A model generated the notes under the pieces. It was not told the DNA's origin. It did no database searches and saw only the letters and a program-made list of their open reading frames with translations. From the NCBI GenBank assembly GCA_050298535.1, contig JBNKUI010000048.1:12127-76126 (forward strand): a stretch of 64,000 nt of DNA. The letters run 5' to 3'. A program made the position numbers and the translations under genes. The number at the start of each line of letters is the position of its first letter. Position 1 is the stretch's first letter. Shown one piece after another: positions 36,073-44,007 of this stretch. Source of the DNA: JABDMH01 sp050298535 (GTDB lineage Bacteria > Bacteroidota > Bacteroidia > Chitinophagales > Saprospiraceae).

Positions 36073-37376
36073 TGTCGTATGATACGATGTATTAGTGGGG
36101 TGGGAGTGTAGTCGCTGGCGTCAATTGAGAAAGCATTCTTCAAGACTGCCTGTCCTTCCTTTACCTGTTCCAGCTTTTGCCCCTGTATAATAGCCAGTAT
36201 ATCTCCTTTCTGAACTTCACTTCCTATTTTTTCTTGAAGGATAACGCCTGCGGTCAGGTCGATGGCATCTTCTTTTTTCTTGCGGCCTGCACCTGCTATC
36301 ATGGACGAAAGTCCGACGATACGTGCATCAACGTTATGAAGTATGCCACTCTCTTGCCCGTATACAGTGAGTTGATACTCCGCCTCAAGGAGGGATTCGG
36401 GTTTCCTGAGTGTCTCCATATCGCCTTGCTGGGCACTGACCAGTTCCTTGAGTTTTTCGAAAGCTGCTCCGTTTTGAATTTGGTCTGTAAGCGACTTTGT
36501 CACTTTGTCCGTACTCCATTCTTTTTTTGCTAGCTGCACCATGTTGCGAGCAATCTCCAGACATAGGTCACATAGTCTTTCATCACCACGACCTTGAAGA
36601 ACCTCAATGGCTTCATATACTTCCAATGCATTGCCGATATAAGCGCCCAGTGGAGTATTCATGTCCGTGATAATCGCTACCGTTTCTCGGCCGAGGTTGT
36701 GACCAATGTCCACCATTTGTTGGCTCAGGGCAAGGGCCTCATGCATGTTGTTTATACTGGCACCAGATCCAACTTTAACATCCAGCACGATTTTTTCGGC
36801 ACCGGATGCGATTTTCTTACTCATGATGCTGGAGGCAATAAGCGGAATGGAGTCGACTGTAGCCGTGAGATCACGGAGCGCATACATTCTTCGATCAGCT
36901 GGGACAATCTCAGCAGTCTGACCCGAAATCGCAATGCTATGACGCACGATATTCTGTACAAATGTATTGGCAGAAAGTGCGTAATCAAATCCTTCAAAAA
37001 CAGATAGTTTGTCCAACGTGCCGCCAGTATGTCCCAATCCCTTACCAGAAAACTTGGCAATGGGGATACCGAGCGATGCTACCCAGGGTGCTACAATAAG
37101 GGTAGTCTTATCACCTACACCACCTGTGCTATGCTTATCCACCTTTACTCCTTCAATGTGACTGAGATCGATCATCTGACCACCTTGTGCCATGGCCATG
37201 GTAAGATCACTGGTTTCGTCGGCTGTCATCCCATTCAGATAAATAGCCATCAAGAGTGCAGATATCTGATAATCTGGGGTTTTTGGGTCTTGTGCATATT
37301 GTACCAAATCTTTGATTTCATGCGTACTGAAGGTACCCTTGTCTCTCTTTTTTCGAATGAGATCCTGCAAATTCAT
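36069..37376 (-). CDS. deoA: Thymidine/pyrimidine-nucleoside phosphorylase
   Basis: A 435-residue enzyme converting thymidine (and often uridine or deoxyuridine) plus phosphate to base and (deoxy)ribose 1-phosphate. Signatures include VDKHSTGGVGDKTTL, SGKGLGHTGGTLDKL, the phosphate loop region, SSIMSKKIASGAEKIVLDVKVG and the C-terminal biotinyl-like domain with LTAGVILQEKIGSEVQKGD. The ATG at 37376 (MNLQDLIRKKRDKGTF) matches family N-termini. ATGs at 37418 (overlapping the upstream stop as ATGA) and 37427 would add 14-17 residues. It is the last gene of the nupC operon. Whether it should be called deoA or pdp cannot be decided here. Confidence 0.93.
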   Translation of the reverse strand: MNLQDLIRKKRDKGTFSTHEIKDLVQYAQDPKTPDYQISALLMAIYLNGMTADETSDLTMAMAQGGQMIDLSHIEGVKVDKHSTGGVGDKTTLIVAPWVASLGIPIAKFSGKGLGHTGGTLDKLSVFEGFDYALSANTFVQNIVRHSIAISGQTAEIVPADRRMYALRDLTATVDSIPLIASSIMSKKIASGAEKIVLDVKVGSGASINNMHEALALSQQMVDIGHNLGRETVAIITDMNTPLGAYIGNALEVYEAIEVLQGRGDERLCDLCLEIARNMVQLAKKEWSTDKVTKSLTDQIQNGAAFEKLKELVSAQQGDMETLRKPESLLEAEYQLTVYGQESGILHNVDARIVGLSSMIAGAGRKKKEDAIDLTAGVILQEKIGSEVQKGDILAIIQGQKLEQVKEGQAVLKNAFSIDASDYTPTPLIHRIIRH

Positions 37377-37414
37377 ATGGAATGATTTTCTCTGGCTCCA
37401 AATTGAATTGAACT

Positions 37415-37984
37415 TCATCGCATCCATTTGTTGACGCGCTGGGGGGTGAAGGATTCCAATCGTTTAATAACATCCATCACCTCACATTCAAAAATCAATT
37501 GTTCGTGAAATACTGACTTCAAGAATCCTTTTTCAACCATGTGAACAATATGAGCCTGCAAATGATCATAGAATCCATCTATATTGAGTACGGCGATTGG
37601 CTGCTGGTGATATCCCAGCTGGGACCAGGTAAGCATTTCAAAGAGTTCATCTAATGTGCCAAATCCTCCAGGTAAGGCGATGACTGCATCGGACAAATCA
37701 CTCATCACTTGCTTTCGCTCATGCATACTTGAGACTTCGATGAGTTGAGTGAGTTTTGGATGAGCGATTTCCTTTCGCTTGAGGTCATTGGGTATTACTC
37801 CGATTGCTTCACCACCATTCATCAGGACCGCATCGGCAATGATGCCCATGAGGCCTACTGATGCACCACCATACACGAGACTGTATTGCTTCTCAGCCAG
37901 CAGCTTACCCAATGCACTTGCAGCGACGGTAAAGACGCTGTCATTTCCAGCACTTGATCCACAGAATACAGAAATCCGTTTCAT
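37415..37984 (-). CDS. LOG-family nucleoside 5'-monophosphate phosphoribohydrolase
   Basis: A 189-residue LOG protein. It starts ISVFCGSSAGND and contains YGGASVGLMGIIADAVL and the family motif PGGFGTLDELFEMLTW (PGGxGTxxE). These enzymes split nucleoside 5'-monophosphates, including cytokinin ribotides, into base and ribose 5-phosphate; they were once annotated as lysine decarboxylases. In this operon, between purine phosphorylase and thymidine phosphorylase genes, a general role in nucleotide salvage is likely. The ATG overlaps the stop of the preceding gene as ATGA, suggesting translational coupling. Confidence 0.9.
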   Translation of the reverse strand: MKRISVFCGSSAGNDSVFTVAASALGKLLAEKQYSLVYGGASVGLMGIIADAVLMNGGEAIGVIPNDLKRKEIAHPKLTQLIEVSSMHERKQVMSDLSDAVIALPGGFGTLDELFEMLTWSQLGYHQQPIAVLNIDGFYDHLQAHIVHMVEKGFLKSVFHEQLIFECEVMDVIKRLESFTPQRVNKWMR

Positions 37985-38577
37985 GATGTGGCATTTTGTG
38001 GTATGAAATTAGCCAAATCCTTTTCTTCCAGTGAATCCACCGTATCCGTGATAAACGCAGTACTTGAGATGCCGGCATGATTCAGTAGTATGTTAGTGTG
38101 GACAAGTTCATCTGTCAGCCAGTCAGCTCCCAGGGTAGTCATCATCATTTCCTCAGCAGGAGTGACAAGAGATAGATTTTTTACACCAGCACAGACTATT
38201 CCTTTTTCGGGATATTCAATGAGATAAGGGGATGACATGTCGGGAAATCTAGGACCGCGACTATCCTTATTAGGACCTCTTAGGGGATTTTCTCCAGTCC
38301 AGTTTAAGTGATCCCTCACTGGCCACCATATATCAGCGGTATCAGCATGTAGTGATTTACCCACGACTAACATGATTACTCGTATAATCCCATGATCTGA
38401 TAAGAAGTCAAGGATCCTGTAGATATCATTAGCACTCTGTATTACCAGTAAATGCTTGCTTTCAATTGTGATGATAGATGGTTTATCTAGAGAGGCATGT
38501 CCACTCAGGAAAGGCTTCGCTAATTGAAGGCGATTAGAAATAATAAGGGCTGTTTTACATCTTTTAATATCTGTCAT
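37981..38577 (-). CDS. Degenerate purine nucleoside phosphorylase paralogue
   Basis: A 198-residue protein that aligns with the middle and end of class I PNP. It keeps the loop RDHLNWTGENPLRGPN with GPRFPDMSSPY (residues 88-118). Phe111 aligns with human Phe159, which reaches into the neighbouring subunit's active site. The phosphate-binding GSG and GRFHxYEG motifs and TNAAG are absent. The base-binding Glu201 aligns with Val138 and Asn243 with Asp178. It is therefore not an active enzyme on its own. It lies 15 bases after punA and overlaps the LOG start by four. ATG 38577 is preferred over a TTG at 38589. A heteromeric partner of PunA is inferred. Confidence 0.78.
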   Translation of the reverse strand: MTDIKRCKTALIISNRLQLAKPFLSGHASLDKPSIITIESKHLLVIQSANDIYRILDFLSDHGIIRVIMLVVGKSLHADTADIWWPVRDHLNWTGENPLRGPNKDSRGPRFPDMSSPYLIEYPEKGIVCAGVKNLSLVTPAEEMMMTTLGADWLTDELVHTNILLNHAGISSTAFITDTVDSLEEKDLANFIPQNATS

Positions 38578-38592
38578 GAGGCTATTCAATGA

Positions 38593-39402
38593 CTAATTCA
38601 ATGTGACTATCGTCAGTTGCATAAGAAATCGATCGACGCTATCCTGAATTGATTTCATGGTATCCATCACCTCCTCATGGTTTAGTGCACCATTTTTTAT
38701 CCCCGAACCGTAGTTACTAATCATAGAAATAGCCACGATTTCCATACCACAATGTGCAGCCGTCAGTATCTCAGGTACGGTTGACATTCCTACCGCATCA
38801 GCTCCCAATTTACGCATCGCTCTAATTTCGGCGGGTGTCTCATAACTGGGTCCAGTCGTGAAGATATATGTGCCATTGTGGATTTTTAGACCCTCATTGA
38901 CCGCAATTTTTCTTGCCTTCGCTTGCAGCTGATGGGAGTATGCGTCCATGCGTTCAGATCTCGCATTCTTGATAATATCAGGATACCGTAAACTATGGTT
39001 TATGTGGTCGGTGATGAGCATGAGTTCACCAGGTTTAAAGTCCATGTTGATGGATCCAGCGGCGTTCGTCACTATTAAAGATTTTACGCCAAGACTGGCA
39101 AATACTCTTATTGGAATACTGATCACATTCATGCTATGCCCTTCATAAAAATGGAAACGGCCCTGCATCACCAGTACTAGTTTGGATGCTAAACGCACAA
39201 CCATTAGATTTCCATCATGTCCTTTGATCGTGGTTTCTGGAAATCCCGGAATCGTTTTGTAGGGAATCACATGCTCTACTTCGAGTTTTTTCACCCAACC
39301 TGCAAAGCCGGATCCCAGGATGACTACAGTCTGTGGTGATTCTGAAAGTTCACCTTTGAGAAAGTCGGAGGCCTTCTTTATGGAAGAATCAATACTTTCC
39401 AT
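38593..39402 (-). CDS. punA: Purine nucleoside phosphorylase (class I)
   Basis: A 269-residue trimeric-type PNP that splits purine (deoxy)nucleosides with phosphate into base and sugar 1-phosphate. Visible active-site pieces are GSGFAG (30-35), QGRFHFYEG (80-88), TNAAG (112-116), Glu188 in GPSYETPAE, Asn230 in MISN and His242 in LNHEEV. The segment after DHIN is unusual: the normal NPLxGPN...RFPDM loop is about ten residues shorter and reads HSLRYPDIIKNARSERMDAY, without the Phe that completes the neighbouring active site. The next gene encodes a paralogue that retains exactly that loop. The gene starts three bases after nupC. Confidence 0.9.
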   Translation of the reverse strand: MESIDSSIKKASDFLKGELSESPQTVVILGSGFAGWVKKLEVEHVIPYKTIPGFPETTIKGHDGNLMVVRLASKLVLVMQGRFHFYEGHSMNVISIPIRVFASLGVKSLIVTNAAGSINMDFKPGELMLITDHINHSLRYPDIIKNARSERMDAYSHQLQAKARKIAVNEGLKIHNGTYIFTTGPSYETPAEIRAMRKLGADAVGMSTVPEILTAAHCGMEIVAISMISNYGSGIKNGALNHEEVMDTMKSIQDSVDRFLMQLTIVTLN

Positions 39403-39405
39403 AGG

Positions 39406-40707
39406 TTAAATCTCTTGTACAAGCACTCCCGCAATAATGGCAGTGAGAAAGCATGCAATGGTACCGCCAATAAGTGCTCGGAAGGCCAGACGGGATAAGT
39501 TATTACGCTGACCGGGAGCCAGCACGCCAATGCCTCCAATCTGAATACCTATCGATGCAAAGTTGGCAAAACCACACAATGCATAAGTACCTATGATAAT
39601 AGATTTATCACTAATAGCCGCAGCATTTTTTAAATCTGTCAAGGTCACATAGGCCAGGAATTCATTGAGGATCGTCTTTTCACCCAATGTTTGACCGATA
39701 GCGATAAGATCTGCACCAGGGACTCCCAGCAACCAGGCAAAAGGAGCGAAGAGCAAACCCAAAACATACTGCAGCGTAAATCCTTCATAGTTGCCACCTG
39801 ACCAGGCAACGATTTGGTCATTGATACCGGTCCATGCACCAATTTGCATGAAAATGTAGTTGCCCAGATAGATAAAAGCCGTAAAGGTCAGTAACATAGC
39901 TCCCACATTGACCGCCAGTTTAATGCCATCGGTAGTTCCGACAGATAAAGCATCCAGGGCATTACTTCCGGCAGTGCTTGGAGGCACGTCCAGATTTTCA
40001 TTTACAGATTCTGGATCATCTTCTGGATATAGGAGCTTGGCAGCTACGATTGCTGCTGGAGCACTGATAATCGAAGCCGTCAGGAGGTGCATACCGAAAA
40101 TTTGTTTTCCCTCAATGGTATCTCCGCCTAGCATCGCCATATAGGCTCCAAACACTCCTCCAGCTATAGTTGCCATACCCCCAGTCATCAAGCAGTTGAT
40201 TTCCGACTTGGACATTTTTTCCAGATAGGGTTTAACTACCAGTGGGGCTTCAGTCTGCCCAATGAAGACGTTCGCTGCGGCAGCAAGGCTTTCGGCCCCT
40301 GAAAGTCGCATTGTCTTCTTCATGAGCCAGGCAAAAGCGAAGACAATATTCTGTAATACACCCAAATAATAAAGTAGAGAAGACAGGGCTGAAAAAAATA
40401 CAATGGTAGGTAAAACATAGAATGCAAAACCAAAGGCACCTCCTGCATTGGCGAGGTCTCCAAAAAGAAAGCGTGCGGAGTCCTCAGTTGCCGTAATCAT
40501 CATGACAAAGAAATCAACGATCAGGCTAAAGAATGCACGAACGATCGGTACTTTTAACATGAGAAATGCTAGCACAATTTGCAGAAGCACACCACCGCCC
40601 ACTAATCTCCAATCAACATTCTTTCGATTACTGCTGAGAAGATAACAGATACCCAGCATGGTTACGATACCAATTACCCCCCGGAAAATATCCATTCCAA
40701 GCTCCAT
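39406..40707 (-). CDS. nupC: Concentrative nucleoside transporter (NupC/CNT family)
   Basis: A 433-residue inner-membrane protein with about ten transmembrane segments that imports nucleosides with protons or sodium. CNT signatures are FFSALSSLLYYLGV, the AANVFIGQTEAPLVVKPYL motif in the first gate-like hairpin, GGMATIAGGVFGAYM, and the C-terminal GFANFASIGIQIGG. The adjacent gene order nupC-punA places import directly before phosphorolysis. It is the first gene of the - strand operon. It diverges from udk across 60 bases that must hold both promoters. Confidence 0.92.
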   Translation of the reverse strand: MELGMDIFRGVIGIVTMLGICYLLSSNRKNVDWRLVGGGVLLQIVLAFLMLKVPIVRAFFSLIVDFFVMMITATEDSARFLFGDLANAGGAFGFAFYVLPTIVFFSALSSLLYYLGVLQNIVFAFAWLMKKTMRLSGAESLAAAANVFIGQTEAPLVVKPYLEKMSKSEINCLMTGGMATIAGGVFGAYMAMLGGDTIEGKQIFGMHLLTASIISAPAAIVAAKLLYPEDDPESVNENLDVPPSTAGSNALDALSVGTTDGIKLAVNVGAMLLTFTAFIYLGNYIFMQIGAWTGINDQIVAWSGGNYEGFTLQYVLGLLFAPFAWLLGVPGADLIAIGQTLGEKTILNEFLAYVTLTDLKNAAAISDKSIIIGTYALCGFANFASIGIQIGGIGVLAPGQRNNLSRLAFRALIGGTIACFLTAIIAGVLVQEI

Positions 40708-40767
40708 CGCTGAAAGATACAGAATCTTGCCTGTAAGCCTCGCCCCATATTTTAGTATTTTTCGGAC

Positions 40768-41388
40768 ATGAATTCGATGCGTAGAACCATCATCGGTATT
40801 ACGGGAGGATCAGGATCAGGTAAGAGCTCATTACTGCAGGGTCTGCGATCGGCATTTGGTGAGGAGACAGTGTGCATCGTTTCACAAGATGAATACTACC
40901 GCAACAGGGATGAGCAGATCAGGGACGAGGCTGGTTTTCAGAACTTCGATGTACCCGGTGCCCTTGATCTGGAAGGTTTTGTCGGTGATCTGGAACGCCT
41001 TCGCGTCGGACAAACCGTCGAACGGGTAAGGTATGTCTTCAATTGTGAGGTAGAAAAGCCATCACGCATTATCTACAAACCGGCCCCCGTCATCATGGCC
41101 GAGGGCTTATTCCTGGCTGGGCTTCCCTCAGTACGCGAATTACTGGACTATAGCGTCTTCGTGCATGCACGAGAAGACCTTAAGCTGATTCGTCGTATCA
41201 AGCGAGATCAAACCGAGCGAAACTACGCCCTGGAAGAGATTCTTTATCGATATGAGCATCACGTGATTCCATGCTACGAGAGCTATATTAAAACGGAGTA
41301 TGAGCGAGCGGATCTGGTGATTAACAATAATGGTGATATTCGAAAAAGTATTCGGTTGCTGAAGGCCGTAGTAAATGAATTTCTCTAG
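40768..41388 (+). CDS. udk: Uridine kinase
   Basis: A 206-residue P-loop kinase that phosphorylates uridine and cytidine to the monophosphates. The Walker A motif is GITGGSGSGKSS (about residues 9-20). VSQDEYYRNRD carries the catalytic Asp of uridine kinases, and NFDVPGALDLEGF binds the nucleoside. IMAEGLFLAG and RIKRDQTERNY (lid) complete the fold. It diverges from nupC, so imported pyrimidine nucleosides can be either salvaged here or broken down by DeoA. Confidence 0.92.
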   Translation: MNSMRRTIIGITGGSGSGKSSLLQGLRSAFGEETVCIVSQDEYYRNRDEQIRDEAGFQNFDVPGALDLEGFVGDLERLRVGQTVERVRYVFNCEVEKPSRIIYKPAPVIMAEGLFLAGLPSVRELLDYSVFVHAREDLKLIRRIKRDQTERNYALEEILYRYEHHVIPCYESYIKTEYERADLVINNNGDIRKSIRLLKAVVNEFL

Positions 41389-41389
41389 T

Positions 41390-42148
41390 ATGTTGCACAA
41401 ATTTATTGGGCTATGGTTGCTTTTGTATTTATTTCCAATCATGGGCTACAATCAGATTGTCAATATTGAGTCCTTACGGAAAAATCCCTCCGACACAATA
41501 CCGCTGCATTTTAGGATTGAAGCAAGTGCTGCCTTGAACAAGAATACTAAGTCTATCTTTTGGATGAATTTCGGTGCTGATTTTCAATGGAAAGCAAAGG
41601 ACCATGTGTGGCTTAGCGTCACGGATCTTAATTTTAACCGGTCAGATGGTGAAACGTTGCTAAATGAAGGATTCCAGCATCTCCGATACAATCGGAATGT
41701 CAGTAAGGTATTCGATTTTGAGACCTTCATTCAGGGACAGTATAATGAGGCAATCAAACTCCGTGTAAGAGGACTATTGGGAATGGGTGGACGGTTTCAG
41801 CTTATTAATAAGGAGCAACAGACGTTAGTGTATGGGCTGTCCTACATGTATGAATATGATGAGGAGTCAGAATCAAATATGATACATAGGGATCATCGAT
41901 TGAATAACTACCTTTCACTTGCAGTAAAGATATCCACACAGGCCAATCTGATTTCTACGACTTATTTTCAGCCAGTAGCCTTTCGCTTTAGCGACGTAAG
42001 ACTTTCTTCTCAAACCTCACTGAATATGCGAATCTCTGATCGTTTGAGGTTTCAGTCAGCTTTTGCGATTCAATATGATTCCAGAAATCCCGAAGGAGTC
42101 CCACCAACGATTTACAGACTGACTACCGGATTGGTCTGGTCTCAATAA
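41390..42148 (+). CDS. DUF481-type outer-membrane protein
   Basis: A 252-residue protein beginning one base after udk. The ATG at 41390 opens a signal peptide (MLHKFIGLWLLLYLFPIMG); an earlier in-frame ATG at 41375 overlaps udk. The mature protein is a run of amphipathic beta strands (VWLSVTDLNFNRSDG, HLRYNRNVSKVFDFETFIQGQ, LRVRGLLGMGGRF) ending IYRLTTGLVWSQ, matching DUF481 barrels of the YdiY type. Function is unknown. The close spacing suggests co-transcription with udk, but no functional link is evident. Confidence 0.8.
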   Translation: MLHKFIGLWLLLYLFPIMGYNQIVNIESLRKNPSDTIPLHFRIEASAALNKNTKSIFWMNFGADFQWKAKDHVWLSVTDLNFNRSDGETLLNEGFQHLRYNRNVSKVFDFETFIQGQYNEAIKLRVRGLLGMGGRFQLINKEQQTLVYGLSYMYEYDEESESNMIHRDHRLNNYLSLAVKISTQANLISTTYFQPVAFRFSDVRLSSQTSLNMRISDRLRFQSAFAIQYDSRNPEGVPPTIYRLTTGLVWSQ

Positions 42149-42395
42149 CAGTACAGGTTATCTGATTTCTAAGGTACAGACTATCAACGGAGTAGACATA
42201 TTCTCATTTTTTAACATTTAAATTTTTTGGCGTAAGACAATAATTGGTCGATTTACGCTTTTATTATGGTGTAGTTCAATTGCAACTGCAGAGCAACTCT
42301 TTAAGACACTTACGTCGAACTTCACACAAAACTTTTTTGCGACCAAACTATGACTCAAAGCTATTTGGAGTAATTCAATCTCTAAATAGAACTTA
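42149..42395. other. Intergenic, no assignable feature
   Basis: The stretch between the DUF481 gene and the small unidentified frame is AT-rich at its start and contains no convincing gene on either strand. A 94-codon reverse frame (42218-42502) crosses it but has no recognisable protein features. Nothing else was seen. Confidence 0.4.
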
Positions 42396-42728
42396 ATGAA
42401 TAATTCTTTACGGTTTTCAGCTTTGCTGCGTCCATTTACCCTACAATCAAAGAGCTCACTTGCACCTATGTGTGATGAGTACTTTTCGCAAGCTGTAAGC
42501 AATTTTCCATCAATAGAAAGTCAGTCATCCAATAGATCGTATATCAGATTTCCATTTGATGTAGTCAGATTAGGTGGTAAGAGGTACTTCTCATCATTTG
42601 CAGAAGCAAACAAGTGTTGTTACGTTTCGCAAAGTGAGAATCAATTGGGTGACAGTCAGTGTGCTGAGGTATGCTTTTTTATGTCTTGGTCAGACGCGTC
42701 AACCGCCATGAGGTTTGAAGAGCCATAG
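42396..42728 (+). CDS. Unidentified 110-residue open frame
   Basis: An ATG-started frame of 110 codons, Ser-rich with five Cys, starting MNNSLRFSALLRPFT. No signal peptide, membrane segment or known motif is visible. It lies in an otherwise gene-free 780-base interval and no better frame covers it. A transcription terminator lies 140 bases downstream on the same strand. It may be a real orphan gene or a chance frame; codon use gives no strong support either way. Confidence 0.3.
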   Translation: MNNSLRFSALLRPFTLQSKSSLAPMCDEYFSQAVSNFPSIESQSSNRSYIRFPFDVVRLGGKRYFSSFAEANKCCYVSQSENQLGDSQCAEVCFFMSWSDASTAMRFEEP

Positions 42729-42828
42729 CATACCTTCAGCCACTGACATTTGACTTCCGAAAATCACGCAAAGCTATTTTCACTAATTGGTATCACACGA
42801 AATTATTAACGAAATATTCGTCAAGATA

Positions 42829-42836
42829 TAAGTTTG
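42829..42836 (+). promoter_or_regulatory. Candidate Bacteroidota -7 promoter element
   Basis: TAAGTTTG matches the TAnnTTTG -7 consensus. A convincing -33 TTG is not found 19-21 bases upstream. It stands about 30 bases before a strong terminator, so a transcript from it would be very short. Confidence 0.25.
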
Positions 42837-42863
42837 CAGTACTGGTACATAAGTTGGTATTTC

Positions 42864-42901
42864 AAAAGCCGCTCTAAAAGTAGAGGCGGCTTTTGTTTTT
42901 T
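42864..42901. terminator. Intrinsic terminator
   Basis: AAAAGCCGCTCTA (42864-42876) pairs with TAGAGGCGGCTTTT (42881-42894) with one bulged G and a four-base loop; GTTTTTT follows on the + strand. Because the arms also begin with AAAA, it can work on both strands. It lies 30 bases past the DUF2520 gene's stop and is probably that gene's terminator, as well as ending any transcript from the unidentified region to the left. Confidence 0.85.
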
Positions 42902-42930
42902 ACAACTCACACTTTCGCTAGTGGAAGAGA

Positions 42931-43698
42931 CTAATATCTTTCTCCAATATATTTGGTGAGCAGCTGATATAATTCCCTTTCCGTTTTCATGTCTTCTAAA
43001 AACTTCAGGTGCTTATTGATCACGGTAGTATCCGCTCTTCTTGCTGGTCCTGTCTGAGCATCTTTGGGTCCCATCTTCCATACTTTCGATACGGTTTCGT
43101 CGATCAGAGGCTTTAGTAGGCTAAAATCCAGATTGTTTTTCTCACACAATTCCTGACTGACCTGCATGACTGCATTCGTGAAGTTGCAAGCATAGACAGC
43201 GGCAATGTGCAAAGCGAATCGCTGTTCGTCCGAAATTACTTCGACGTTTTTACTGAGTTGTTTTGCCAGGTGCAGGAGCCGTTTTTCTGTATGGTCATCA
43301 GAGGTAGTCAGAAAGATTGGGACATCCCGCCAATCAATCGATTTATTCTTACTGAAGGTCTGAAGAGGATATAAGACTCCATACCGCTTAAACTTCTCGT
43401 CAAAAACTTTGGAAGAAATCGAACCTGCGGTATGACAGATAATCTTACTCTGGGGAACATCTAGTTCACCCACAATTTCTGTGAGTGCATCATCACTTGT
43501 GCAGATCAATAGTAAATCAAAATTAGTCTTAAGTCTGCTGAGTTCATTGGTGTAATCCGCCTTGACCTGCATGGCTAAGTACTTTGCATGACTCTTGTCT
43601 CTACTTATAACTTGCAAAATATTGGTGCCACTTATTTTATTCAATGCAGTCACCAGATGGGTTGCAACATTACCTGCCCCAATTACGCTGATCTTCAT
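42931..43698 (-). CDS. Rossmann-fold/DUF2520 reductase-like protein
   Basis: A 255-residue protein. The N-terminal dinucleotide-binding domain starts MKISVIGAGNVATHLVTAL (GxGxxA/G) and continues with LLICTSDDAL. The C-terminal DUF2520 domain (about 130-255) contains ALHIAAVYACNFTNAVM, the signature helix of this family, and GPARRADTTVINKHL. The architecture resembles 6-phosphogluconate-dehydrogenase-like and ketopantoate-reductase-like enzymes, but no reaction is known. It is common in Bacteroidota. It stands alone here. Confidence 0.87.
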   Translation of the reverse strand: MKISVIGAGNVATHLVTALNKISGTNILQVISRDKSHAKYLAMQVKADYTNELSRLKTNFDLLLICTSDDALTEIVGELDVPQSKIICHTAGSISSKVFDEKFKRYGVLYPLQTFSKNKSIDWRDVPIFLTTSDDHTEKRLLHLAKQLSKNVEVISDEQRFALHIAAVYACNFTNAVMQVSQELCEKNNLDFSLLKPLIDETVSKVWKMGPKDAQTGPARRADTTVINKHLKFLEDMKTERELYQLLTKYIGERY

Positions 43699-44007
43699 AT
43701 CAAATGATTAGTGATTGATTTATAGTTTATCAGAATGTGATATTAATGGATTAGACAAGGAGGATTGAATCCCTATTAGGAAGATTGGAAAGAGTAAGCA
43801 TAGATAGTTTGACTCAATCATCATTTTATGCTGAGCAAACTCATCTTGCACTTCTGTAGACGCTGTTGTCGGGGATTCAAGATGCCAAATATTTTTTCCA
43901 CTTTGTTAAAATAGATAAAAACTGAGATTTTCACCGTTTTAAACCAAGAAATCGCACCAATTCAATTTGTTTAACTAGTGATGATCGTATGTCAGGGTCC
44001 TTTTTTC
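43699..44007. other. Intergenic, no feature seen
   Basis: 309 bases between the DUF2520 gene and the end of ccmF, both on the - strand. AT-rich, with no open frame of note and no clear terminator or promoter. Confidence 0.4.

Noticed and set aside
37415..37984. Lysine decarboxylase annotation
   Set aside because: The PGGxGTxxE motif and context identify a LOG-type phosphoribohydrolase; there is no PLP-binding site.
37981..38577. Calling the PNP paralogue a pseudogene
   Set aside because: The frame is intact, it is translationally coupled to LOG, and a functionally important loop is conserved, which is not expected of a decaying gene.
42218..42502. 94-codon reverse frame in the gene-poor interval
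   Set aside because: There is no motif, it overlaps the forward orphan frame, and there is no sign of which, if either, is coding.
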